42,500 bases of DNA, taken from the NCBI GenBank assembly GCA_012295275.1, contig CM022666.1, positions 13,780,606-13,823,105 on the forward strand. Direction: 5' to 3'. The first letter of the stretch is position 1, and every line of letters begins with the position of its first letter. Both the position numbers and the translations under genes were made by a program. This DNA is from Chrysomallon squamiferum. Taxonomy: Eukaryota; Mollusca; Gastropoda; Neomphalida; Peltospiridae. Under the pieces are notes generated by a model, which searched no databases, was not told the DNA's origin, and saw only the letters and a list, made by a program, of their open reading frames with translations. Shown piece by piece: positions 32,106 through 42,227 of this stretch.

Positions 32106-32712
32106 TTCAAACTACAGAAATACTAATCAACTACAACTCTATAATAGACATTAACAAGACGTAAATTAGATGTTTGTATTCAACTTCACAATAAATATTT
32201 ATTAATCAGGCTTCGTAGATACTGTCATAACAATACATAGAGTTTACAGAGTTGGAGATAACACAAATTTCATGCATGCATGAATAATGGCATAATGAAC
32301 AAATGTTTATTAACAGAACATTTTTTCTTATCTCTATTACAACCGTACAAATTGCATATTCTTTTAGAACAACGGGTTACGGTCGTATTGTCATCTTTTA
32401 GGATTTCCGGTACGAATTACTCATTGATAATTACAACAAAATATTGATAACGGAGCTGGTACAAATCAAAACAACACCTACTGTGTTTTCTTCTCAGCGC
32501 TGGCAAACGTCACAATAATAATTAACCTTAATTGTGCCCCTTTTGTTGTATCGGGTAATCACGAGGGAAGTTAATTATTTTTGTTTCACCGTTTTCTTTA
32601 ATGAGTGTAATTTTAACAGTGGAAGAAAAGTTAACAAAATTTTTCCCAAACGTGTCCACGCGCTGTGAACTTCCTTGCCGGATATGTTGTTGTTTTCTCG
32701 CGTTCTTTCTGA

Positions 32713-32748
32713 TGACGTCACAGGTTTTTGGTGTGTTTCCATGGTAAC
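32713..32748. promoter_or_regulatory. CRE plus RFX X-box pair
   Basis: A full CRE, TGACGTCA (32713-32720, within TGATGACGTCACA), lies 14 bases before GTTTCCATGGTAAC (32735-32748), a 14-bp match to the known RFX X-box (GTTNCCATGGNAAC type). X-boxes mark promoters of ciliary and some neuronal genes, and an X-box near a CRE-like box is a known promoter arrangement. ATGGCGGGTG follows at about 32761. No downstream exon is seen before the ATT array at 32868. The gene controlled, if any, is unknown. Confidence 0.5.
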
Positions 32749-32867
32749 ACGCTTGTTGTGATGGCGGGTGTGATGTTTTAGTTCAGTTCGCTGACCTGTC
32801 GCAAGCAAAGTGAAGCAGTGAAAATATGACACGTTTATTTATATTACTTGTTTACTTTCTTATCTTC

Positions 32868-32961
32868 TTCTTCTTATTATTATTATTTTACTATTGTTAT
32901 TATTATTATTATTATTGTTACTGTTATTATTATTATTGTTATTGTTGTTTTTCTCGTTATG

Positions 32962-33049
<88 letters not shown>

Positions 33050-33255
33050 AATATCCTTATCATCTTCATCATCGTCATCAGCATCATCATCATTATTATT
33101 ATATTTATTATTATTATGTTTATTATTATTGTTGTTGTAGTTATTATTATTATGTTTGTTATTGTTGTTGTTGTATTTATTATTATGTTTATTATTATTG
33201 TTGTTGTTTCTGTTGTTGTTGTTATTATTATTAATGTCATTATTATTATTTCTTT
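32868..33255. repeat. ~390-bp (ATT)-rich array
   Basis: ATT units with TTG, TTTATT and TCATCA interruptions. A TTATTATTATGTT-type unit recurs at 33105, 33140, 33171 and 33181, a small higher-order pattern. All long frames here are array translations. Confidence 0.95.
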
Positions 33256-33539
33256 TTGTTAACTGAAGTTGTGACATCATCACACACCTAACGACAGACA
33301 GCTGTGTTTCGTCTGACAAAACTTGAAAAAAACGTCAGTGAAAATCAGTCCCTGCTATCTACGTAACTACGTCACGATCATCGGAAAACGATATTTTTAA
33401 ACAGTTGTTACATTTCATAATTAATTAAGAGTGAGTGGCAAAAAATAAATGAAACGAAACTTTGAAGTATGCTGAATATATATTATTTCTTTACATCATT
33501 TATTTATATAATTTATTTGTTTGTACTTTTGCTTTTATT

Positions 33540-33722
33540 TCTTCTTCTTCTTCTTCTTCTTATTATTATTATTATATTTTATTATTATTTTTATCATCAT
33601 CATCATCATCGTCATGACCATGACTACTTTATCTCATTATTTATTTTATTTTATTTTATTTTATTATTATTCTTTAAATATTCTTTATTTATTTATTTAT
33701 TTATTTATTCATTCATTCATTT
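33540..33722. repeat. (CTT)/(ATT)/(CAT)/(TTTTA)/(TTTA) mosaic
   Basis: Short adjoining arrays of five different motifs. 33256-33539 is unique with CGTCA half-sites and no gene. Confidence 0.93.
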
Positions 33723-33791
33723 TTAATCAAAAGTCCTATTAGTTCCTAGCACGGAACTGAATATCTGTTTTCTTTTTTTTCGTTTTTCTTG

Positions 33792-34014
33792 GTTGCCAGG
33801 CAACTCCTTCGGTTTTGTCAACTGCATGCACTCCACGTCAAATTTACCAACATCTGCCCATCTTCCGAGACTCGACATGGAAATATTTACACTTACGTTG
33901 ACAAACTGACAACGCGAAAGTTGCAAGTCTACGCAAACAGGACATAGGGGATTCCCCTAACTTCCTACATGTTACTGACGATTTTACTGGCGCATATGGA
34001 TTCAATTAGCCAAT
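33792..34014. promoter_or_regulatory. Second X-box-like site and CCAAT box
   Basis: GTTGCCAGGCAAC (33792-33804) holds inverted RFX half-sites GTTGCC and GGCAAC one base apart; variable half-site spacing is tolerated by RFX proteins. A CCAAT box lies at 34010-34014. On the minus strand a GTAAGTG donor at 33896-33890 lies between them, compatible with a short 5' exon read leftward, but no ATG exon is seen. Confidence 0.3.
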
Positions 34015-34084
34015 CAAATTACGCGTTATATGCCAGATTGAGTTAGAAGCAAGATTACATTATTTCAGAAGTAAGACAGAGAAA

Positions 34085-34323
34085 TGGGAATGAAGAGAAG
34101 TAAAGAGACGGAGAAATGAATAGAGATTGATAATAAAATAAATAATAATAAAAAAAAAATGAGATGGAGAAAAGGTAGAGTAGAAACAGTCAGATAGACA
34201 GATGGAGAGAGATAGTGAGACGAAGATAGATAAAAGATAAACAGGGAGAGATAGAGAGTCAGAGACAAAAAAAAGTAAGAGAGAAAGAAAGAGATAGAGA
34301 AATATATAGAGAGATATAGAGAG

Positions 34324-34416
<93 letters not shown>
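34085..34416. repeat. Purine-rich GA/GATA region ending in (GA)45
   Basis: Degenerate GAGA/GATA units from 34085, with a pure GA array at 34327-34416. 34417-34739 has no gene. Confidence 0.95.
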
Positions 34417-34418
<2 letters not shown>

Positions 34419-34739
34419 ATAAAGTTTAACGAGTATATCGAATAGATACTTGTGTAATTGTTATTATTACTTCAATTTACATTATATACATTATTAAACA
34501 TGCATACATAATTTATATTTTCACACGTTCGTACATACATCGATACATTCTGGTATCCAAACAGCGATTTATCGATACATTATAGATGTGCGTATGTGAG
34601 TCGTTACGTACGCACACGTTTTCTGTCTCAGTCTCTGCATGAACGCCTGTTAGTTCACTGTGACAGTTCCTTTTCAGTACTTACACTTTAAAAAGAGCAG
34701 TTCACTTTCATTCTTTTCCTTCGACTTCGTTAATTAGAA

Positions 34740-35220
34740 TTAACAGCATATTACAGCAGTAAAAGTGTCGGACGGAATCAGGAAAGCGACTTCGAGTAAA
34801 AGCGTAATTCTCCCGGAGAACGGCAAACCACATGCTACACAGATAAAACATCTAAATCATTCGCAAAGAAGGATCCCGGGATTAAATATCTTGATTTGGT
34901 ACGTACGGCTTGCGAATCGGGCCGGCCGGGTTCGTTCCAGTAATCGCCTTTTCGTGATGAGATCGGCCGGTTTTTATTGGTCAGCGAAGCGCACGGGTCA
35001 CGACGTGTCATAGCCCGCTTGTCCGGGGATAATTACTCGTACACAGGGCAGATAATGACTCGGCGAAACTTAATTAAAGGCAAGGTTTCTGTGCTCGGCT
35101 TTTCCAGAGGTAATTTATTGCAACAAAAGTAACAGTAGCAAGTTAATGACACACGAGCGTAGGAATCGGTTCTCATTTACCGCGAGATCTCGCGAGATCT
35201 TGCGAGTTAACGTAACATTT
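34740..35220. promoter_or_regulatory. CpG-rich block with TCTCGCGAGA palindrome
   Basis: This is the most CpG-dense segment of the window (for example GGGCCGGCCGGGTTCG and GAAGCGCACGGGTCACGACG). It contains ATTGG (inverted CCAAT, 34976-34980) and the 16-bp perfect palindrome AGATCTCGCGAGATCT (35185-35200) around TCTCGCGAGA, a known CGCG-type core promoter element bound by Kaiso/ZBTB-like factors in animals. An open frame from 34765 starts with GTG, not ATG, and is not a supported gene. It is a candidate promoter or enhancer; direction is unknown. Confidence 0.45.
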
Positions 35221-35255
35221 CGGTCAGCGCTTTGATAAAATAGAATAGAAAGTAT

Positions 35256-35580
35256 GATGATCTTACACTCTAATTAATGTTACGGTTTTAGTGACATGAC
35301 AACGTAATGTTCTTACACTTCCCTAATTAGACAGTTAGTTTGTTAGTGAATATGTAGTGTTCTTACACTTCTATAATTAGACAGTTAGTTTGTTAGTGTA
35401 TTAGTGAATAGAATGTAGTGTTCTTACACTTCCCTAATTAGACAGTTTGTTAGTGAATGAATAGTATAGTGTTCTTAAACTTCCCTAATTAGACAGTTAG
35501 TTTGTTAGTGAGTTGATGAATAGAGTATAGTGTTCTAATACCTCTAATCAGAATTTTTACCTGTCTAAAATTAGACAATG
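35256..35580 (+). repeat. Minisatellite of TAATTA-containing units (49-61 bp)
   Basis: Four good units (35307-35355, 35356-35416, 35417-35467, 35468-35528) are 49, 61, 51 and 61 bases long, with degenerate units before and after. Each contains TTCTTACACTTCCCTAATTA, then GACAGTTAGTTTGTTAGTGA, with small changes. Alternating lengths suggest a ~110-base dimer repeated twice. TAATTA occurs at 35271, 35324, 35374, 35435 and 35486. Confidence 0.9.
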
Positions 35581-36334
35581 CTGATGTTAGTATGTTAGAA
35601 AGAGGATAAGTCATAGATATCTAACCATGTCATGATTAGATCCCGGAAGCTACAAGTCCAAAGGGCAATGACTTAACCACGCGCAAGTAAAATCTGATTT
35701 TATGTAGCGTGACGGTCTTCCCGAAAATTTGAAAGACCGCAAAGAGAATTTACAATTTAAATTGGTTTTTATTATAAGTCTTTCCTCTCTTTTCTTATCA
35801 AATACAGGATTTACCAAAAACAAACCTCATGTATGTTTATCTTATTTTGACACATAAAAAGCTGACTTATTTTTGTGATAGTTGTCGTTAAGTAAACATT
35901 CAACAGTTCGTTTTTTAATTGCTTTTATAAATTAATGTTATATATATATATATATATATATATTATATTGACTGTGGTCAAAATGTTAACAGATACGGGA
36001 AAACAATTTCAGTTAATTGTCGTTGTTCCTCTTGTAGCCGTTTTTCTTTTTCTTGTCGTTAATATTATTTATTATGTGGTTGTCCGATTCTCTTAACTAT
36101 CATATGAACATTATTTTAATTAATCAATTAATATATTTCTCGTTCATGCTGTCGCTTTATTATTATTTTTTTTCTTCCTTTTCTATCTTGTCGTTGTTGT
36201 TGCTGTTGTTGTTGTTGTTATTATCGCCATCACAACAGAACAAATCTAAGAACTTTTTTCTTCTTTTGGAAATTCTTTTTATTTATATATTACCAAATTA
36301 TTATATGACAGTAGTTCGTTTTTAGATAGCAAAT
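35581..36334. other. AT-rich non-coding stretch
   Basis: A (TA)12 run at 35940-35963 and TTG units near 36190-36218. No gene is seen. Confidence 0.6.
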
Positions 36335-36412
36335 GATGATGATGATGATAATGATGATGATGATAATAATAATAATAATAATAATAACTATTATTATTAT
36401 TATTATTAGTTT
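36335..36412. repeat. (GAT)-(AAT)-(ATT) array
   Basis: GAT units, (AAT)8 and a short ATT run in inverted arrangement. It is hairpin-prone, like 24775-25018. Confidence 0.94.
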
Positions 36413-37796
36413 TTAATAATAATTATTTAAACAAAATTAATAATAAGATAAAAAATAAAGTAATTAAGTTAAAAAAACCACCCAAAAGTCCAATTATGAC
36501 AATTTTCACTTTAATTGCATTGGCACCAATGAAACGCAGCAAATTAATAATTCACGTCATGAAATCTGAAATACGTGTTTAATTATTTCTTTGAGTAAAT
36601 TACCTTAGGAAGTCCGCAACGGTATCTGTAGAAGAAAAAAAAAAAAAGAAGGGAATCATCACTTCCACTTATTAAATTATTTGTCATTATTCTTTCCATT
36701 TCATCGATCTAAACTTGCAAGGAAAATTACGACAATTAATTAAGATGACAGTTGAAAGCTGCTAACCAAATAATTGTTTTCGCTTCATAACAGTTTGATT
36801 TGACGAACCATATAATCCCCAAAAATCAACTAAAAAAAATAAAATAAAATTAGGTTGCATCATTTACATATTTCTCCGGTTCCTGCTAAGGAAGGAGGAA
36901 TTTAAGTAACCATAAAGACGTTCAAAGGAAGTTAGACAAACGTAGTGTATTAAAAGACGGTTAATACCAGTGTTGTTCGACATTTCAGTATCTTTAATGT
37001 TGAGCTTATCAGTAAGTTTGTTCAACAGTGTAACTAGGATTTATCTCCCTTTGCCTTTGTTTCCCCCACCTCCAGTGCTCAAACGAACCAACGAAACGGT
37101 ATGAATTTAAATAATTGAATCTTAGTAAATAAAATATATAATTCATAACAACAAAGCAAATAAATAAGTAAATTCATATCGATATCTGTACGAGATTTTT
37201 CATAATATTTCTATTACTGACTTTTTTATAATAAAAAATAAAAATGATAAATAAATAAGCAAATAAGTAAATATAATATAATATAATATAATATAAATGA
37301 ATGAAAAATCCTATTCGATTAAACTATCTTTAAAACAAGTTTTGATTTACAGTAAGGGAAATAACTCTTGGTTTCTAGTTCAACAGTTGATTAATTTTCT
37401 TTGGTTACACATTCATTCCTTTCTATTTCTTTCTATCTTTATTTCTCTCTTCCTTTCTTTCGTTTCCTTAGAAGAAATGAGTAAGAATCAATAAAAATAC
37501 AGTCGCTTCAAAATCTCCCAAACTGGTCTTAAAACGTTCGTTTTCTAATTTAATTAATATTTGGTTTCGTCTTTACTGTTTATTTACTGACTTGGCCAAA
37601 TTAATTTTTTTCCTTCTGATAGTTATCTAGATAATCAAATTAAATTAAATAGAAATTCGTCGATTTTTTCTTTTTTTTCTTCCACTTTTTTCTTTTCTTC
37701 TTTTACTTCTGCACTTTCATCTTTCTTTTTATCTTTCTTTTTCTTTCTTTCGCTCTTTTCTTATTTCTGTTTCTTCTCTTTTTTTTTAAGACTGAT
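36413..37796. other. Non-coding, no gene seen
   Basis: Mostly AT-rich, with a polypyrimidine-rich tract at 37660-37790 (TTTCTTT units). Donor-like GTAAG strings at 37011 and 37351 have no convincing exon. ATTATA units lie at 37271-37295. Confidence 0.55.
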
Positions 37797-37847
37797 GAAG
37801 CCATGTGTATTAATACACATTTTTTCAAAGCTGCAATAACCGGCTTC
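37797..37847. other. Nested palindrome / hairpin
   Basis: An 18-bp perfect palindrome ATGTGTATTAATACACAT (37803-37820) is enclosed by GAAGCC (37797-37802) and its complement GGCTTC (37842-37847). It follows CTGATGA, a string also found in hammerhead ribozymes, but the required GAAA is not in place after the closing stem. Confidence 0.6.
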
Positions 37848-37961
37848 GAGTTCACGAAAACACGTTCAACACGGGAACAGGAACGACAGCCATAAAAACA
37901 GAAAACTCAACGAAGAAATTCTAATAAATACAATTATTTTGATGATGATGTTTATACTTAC

Positions 37962-38049
37962 CACTGATGGTGAAGATGAAGTACAGATAATAACGACTGT
38001 GTTCAACAGGCTGGGACCGCTGGTTTACCGGAACGACAACAAACAACCG
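37962..38049 (-). CDS. Candidate internal exon (minus strand), unknown gene
   Basis: On the minus strand TTTTGTCAACAG is followed by 88 open bases (29 codons plus one), ending AGTG before a GTAAGTATA donor (37961 down). The acceptor has a fair pyrimidine tract and the donor is near-perfect. The peptide starts RLFVVVPVNQRSQPVEH and ends SRYYLYFIFTIS, a strand-like aromatic/hydrophobic stretch. No family can be assigned. Phases are 0 in and 1 out. The minus frame is open upstream to about 38120. The plus strand also carries a 69-codon frame (37939-38148, starting ATG, with a hydrophobic C-terminus), so the strand is not settled; splice signals favour minus. Confidence 0.25.
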
Positions 38050-38189
38050 CTGTTGACAAAACACAAGTACACGTATTTTCAGACTACCCGTCTTTTCGTG
38101 TTTATATTTTCTTTGATCTTTACTTTAAGCTATATCTTGACACGGTGACGCTTGCCTGTTTCAAAAGAACAGTGTTGTTACATATCTTA

Positions 38190-38212
38190 CAGTGTTGTCT
38201 GTGTAAACACTG
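38190..38212. other. Short inverted repeat
   Basis: CAGTGTT (38190-38196) and AACACTG (38206-38212) form a 7-bp stem with a 9-base loop. An ACAGTGTTGT copy at 38169 suggests a local duplication. Confidence 0.5.
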
Positions 38213-38335
38213 CACGATGCGTTGTCTGTTCTTACTGACGTATGTGTCAGTCTGGTATTGTCTGTACACAAGGTCACATAACGTGATACTAAGTAAACAG
38301 TATTTCCACATGGCTTAAAATACTTACGACAGGTG

Positions 38336-38373
38336 TGTGTGTATGTGTGTGTGTGTGTGTGTGTAATATACAT

Positions 38374-38470
<97 letters not shown>
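38336..38470. repeat. (GT), (TA)32 and (CATATA)5 arrays
   Basis: GT units at 38336-38364, a pure TA array at 38376-38440 and a hexanucleotide CATATA array to 38468. Confidence 0.97.
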
Positions 38471-38495
38471 TATAAGCCTCTGTAAGGTTTCTCTT

Positions 38496-38696
38496 GAAAA
38501 TAAATAAATAAATAAATAAAATAAAATAAAATAAATAATAACAGGCAAATAATAATAATAAACCAAAAAAACACAACAAACAAAAACAATCAAAAGAAAA
38601 GCAAAAACAAAAACAAAACAAAACGAAAGAACAACAAATTCGATTGAAGAAAGAAAAAGAAACAACAACAACGACATAATGATGATGATGATGATG

Positions 38697-38738
<42 letters not shown>

Positions 38739-38860
38739 GCGGTAGTAGTTGTAGTAGTATTTTTAGTAGTATTAGAGAAACAGCACTAGTAGTAGTAGTA
38801 GTAAAAAAAAAAAAAAGTAAATAAATAAAGGTACGGTAATACTAATAATAAGAACAATAA

Positions 38861-38903
<43 letters not shown>

Positions 38904-38905
38904 AA
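38496..38905. repeat. (AAAT), (AAAAC), (GAT)-(AAT), (AGT), (AAAT) arrays
   Basis: AAAT at 38500-38540, A/C-rich units at 38565-38670, GAT then AAT at 38679-38739, AGT units to 38805 and AAAT at 38862-38902. Confidence 0.94.
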
Positions 38906-39105
38906 CCCAGTAAAATAATTATTAGTAACCACGTTATTATATCATCATCATTGCTATTGGCATACTGTTTTTGATAATAATGATGTTATTAGATATTTTA
39001 AAATTCGGTTATCTACATATATATATATATATATATATTAAATGTTTCTTAAACACTATTACGTCCAAAGTGCATGGGCGTTAATGTAGTCTGAATTCAG
39101 TCCAG
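38906..39105. other. AT-rich spacer with (TA)11
   Basis: A TA run at 39018-39040; nothing else is recognised. Confidence 0.6.
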
Positions 39106-39114
39106 TGAAAACAG

Positions 39115-39190
39115 TGTTCTGTTCTGGGAACTGATCTCGGTACCTACCAGTCACAAGCTGATAACTTAGTCGTCACGGTTTAGCGACACG
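39115..39190 (-). mobile_element. Possible tRNA-like (SINE-type) remnant
   Basis: On the minus strand TCGCTAAACCGTGACG (A-box-like) is followed about 48 bases later by GAGATCAGTTCCC (B-box-like). GGTAGGTACC precedes the B box, and a similar GGTACGTAC string precedes a B-box-like motif near 28075. This is weak family evidence only. Confidence 0.25.
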
Positions 39191-39802
39191 GAGAATAATG
39201 CGTCCAGTGAGGCACGGAAATATCTGTAATCCAAGCAGTGTCACTGAACAGGAACGTTGTCCTTTCACAGACGTGCAAATTTAATAAACCCATGAAAAGT
39301 TTTACAAACAAACTCAAAAATAAAATAATGGAATGATAATAGTTTGTAAGTTCTTTAGGGCGAGGTCACGAGTTCACTGTGCTTACCCACCCATGGGGCT
39401 CATTCTGCCAACACGGTCAGCTCCGGGTGAAGGACAAGCAGAAAGCAGACGTCTGCTAATTCGTCTTACTTCGGTTATATGAGTTTTCGTGTCATACCTT
39501 TTTTCGAGACAGCTCATACATGTTTTCTTTTCTTCTTATTATTTTGGGTTTTAATGGAACAGGTCGAGCATTAGGAACACATATTACATTGATCAGATCG
39601 TTATACTGTTGTTTATAAATAAATCTCTTGGACGTTATTTTCAATCAAATACAATTTTATATTAATCAGAATTTGCTTATGCAGACTTATTTATTTTAAG
39701 TGCTACGTTTTGTAAACAGCCAAAATAGTGAATAGAAAATAAAATAGAAGAAACAAACTACCCAATAATATTTCATTTCTGTAAATAGCTGTATTTCAAC
39801 AG
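39191..39802. other. Non-coding or intronic block
   Basis: A GC-richer patch at 39360-39480 has no convincing frame; a GTAAGC donor-like string is present on the minus strand at about 39388. The DNA from 39480 is AT-rich. It ends with a splice-acceptor-like TTTCAACAG at 39794-39802. Confidence 0.4.
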
Positions 39803-39854
39803 AAGTGATTATAGACACTGGTGTATATGCTGACAACATGGCCCAGTCAATCTG

Positions 39855-39924
39855 ATGATGACGTCGTGTATTGGGATTACACTTGGATTTGTCATCTGCA
39901 CAAGTTTTGTTACAAACACTTTGG
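39855..39924 (+). CDS. Candidate signal-peptide exon of a secreted or membrane protein
   Basis: ATG at 39855 opens 23 codons plus one base, ending TTGG before a textbook GTAAGT donor (39925-39930). The peptide begins MMTSCIGITLGFVIC and continues TSFVTNTL. A short N-region, a hydrophobic core and small residues are what a signal peptide looks like. A signal-peptide exon ending in phase 1 is the classic first coding exon of extracellular-domain proteins. A possible acceptor (39801-39802) would make the exon 39803-39924. An in-frame stop at 39831 limits the start. A five-codon upstream ORF (39838) ends TGA overlapping the start codon. The next exon is not visible and may lie beyond 42500. A 24-codon prediction could be chance. 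Confidence 0.35.
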
Positions 39925-39954
39925 GTAAGTTACTCAATCATATTTTATCTATAT

Positions 39955-40160
39955 TTATTTATTTATAATAATATATATACATGGATATGTATATTTTCAT
40001 ATATAGATACGAACATACATTGTGTGTGTATGTGTGTGTCTATATATATATATATATGAATGTGTGTGTCTATTACAATAAATACGTGCCTAAATATAAA
40101 TATATAGACATAGATATATATATAAATACATATACACACCTAAGTTATATACATGGAAAT
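39955..40160. repeat. (TA)/(TG) degenerate dinucleotides
   Basis: TTTA, TATA and TGTG units with CATATA fragments. No gene is seen. Confidence 0.85.
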
Positions 40161-40284
40161 ATATATTTAAACGAAAAAAATCTCATGCAAAGATGTAAAG
40201 CTATTGTAATGAATACATTACGTCCATACTTGCATCCGTCAAAACACGCACATACACATTTTTCTTTGTTGTTGGTCTTCTGTT

Positions 40285-40645
40285 ACTGTTACCATTACTA
40301 CCACTACTACTACTACTACTACTGCTACTAGTACAACAGCTACTATGAAGGCCGTATTATTCATAAAGATGACTAGGCTGAAACTTGTGGGGGGTTTGTT
40401 GTTGTTTTGACGATACCTGATACAACAACAACAGCAACAACAACAACTACTACTACTACTACTACTGTTACTGCTACAACCATTATTATTATTCTACTAT
40501 AACTTCTACCACTACTATTACTTCTATTCCTACTAGTATCACTACTACGACTATCACTACCATTACCACGACTACTACTACTACAACTATTACTAGTACT
40601 TCTACTACTACTATCACTACCACCACTAATATTACTTCTTTTACT
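40285..40645. repeat. Degenerate (ACT)/(AAC) array
   Basis: ACT units at 40294-40340 and 40447-40640, separated by a unique spacer (40345-40420) and AAC units. The minus-strand Ser/Arg-rich frame here is array translation. Confidence 0.92.
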
Positions 40646-40724
40646 TCTGCTTCTTGACAACACTAACAATAACCAACACATTCATTAACTGAACAGTAGT
40701 AACATTACAAACACACAACAAGCT

Positions 40725-40985
40725 GGTCAGTGAACGGGAATCGATCGCTCGACCTACTGAACCCCGCACGAGTCTGTACTAAAACAGCCGAGTTGTGTGT
40801 TTGCTTAGGACAACGATAACACCTCGTGACCCGCGAATGACCAGTCCACCTGACAGCGGTCAGGCGCGGTCACAACGGGTATAGGACACGTATGAGTTTG
40901 CGTGACCACTTGGAAGTAACAAACTGAGTCGTACGTGAAGAGTGTTTTACGTAATCCGTGAACTCTCACTGGCCGCGTCATTTTT
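40725..40985. other. GC-richer block with B-box-like motif and hairpins
   Basis: On the minus strand GCGATCGATTCCC, then GTTCACTGACC (40728-40751) is B-box-like and resembles 29459-29480. CCTGAC-AGCG-GTCAGG (40849-40864) is a perfect 6-bp-stem hairpin, enclosed by CCGCG and CGCGG. TTACGTAA (40947-40954) is a bZIP-type palindrome. It may be an old SINE plus a regulatory element. No open frame is seen. Confidence 0.35.
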
Positions 40986-41014
40986 TTTAAAATTTTATTA
41001 CTAAATCGTTGTCA

Positions 41015-41264
41015 TTGTTATTGTATGTTGTTGTTGTTTTTTGTTGTTGTTGTTGTTACTATTATTATTGTGATTATTGTTGTTATTAAACAAAGAAATC
41101 AATAAATCAATAAATAAATAAAAAGAAAAGAAGATAAAAAAAAATGAATAAAAATGTATTTAAAATCCCCCAAAATCAAAATTAAAATTGTATTAGTGCT
41201 TGACAAAATGAATTAGAAGAATAGAAGAAGAAAAAAAATAATAACGATACTACTACTACTACCA

Positions 41265-41309
<45 letters not shown>

Positions 41310-41340
41310 ATAATAATAATAATAAATAAATAAATAACTA
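41015..41340. repeat. (TTG), (AAAT), (ACT)21, (AAT), (AAAT) arrays
   Basis: TTG units at 41029-41060, AAAT at 41105-41125, a nearly pure ACT array at 41249-41308 passing to AAT and AAAT at 41309-41336. Confidence 0.94.

Positions 41341-42227
<887 letters not shown>

Noticed and set aside
32826-33262. Long overlapping frames (up to 126 codons) on both strands
   Set aside because: They are translations of ATT/AAT arrays (poly-Leu, Ile, Tyr or Asn). The same applies to frames in the AGT, ACT, GA/CT and CA arrays throughout the window.
33723-33926. 67-codon minus-strand frame with a GTAAGTG donor
   Set aside because: It starts with TTG rather than ATG, so it is not a supported coding exon; a non-coding 5' exon remains possible and is mentioned under the X-box feature.
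34765-35013. 82-codon frame in the CpG-rich block
   Set aside because: It begins with GTG, which is not a usual animal start. The apparent protein content follows from CpG-rich composition, and no domain or splice support is seen.
37793-37860. Hammerhead ribozyme (CTGATGA followed by a stem)
   Set aside because: The closing GGCT is followed by TCGAG, not GAAA. The second core strand is absent, so catalysis is not supported; only the palindrome is reported.
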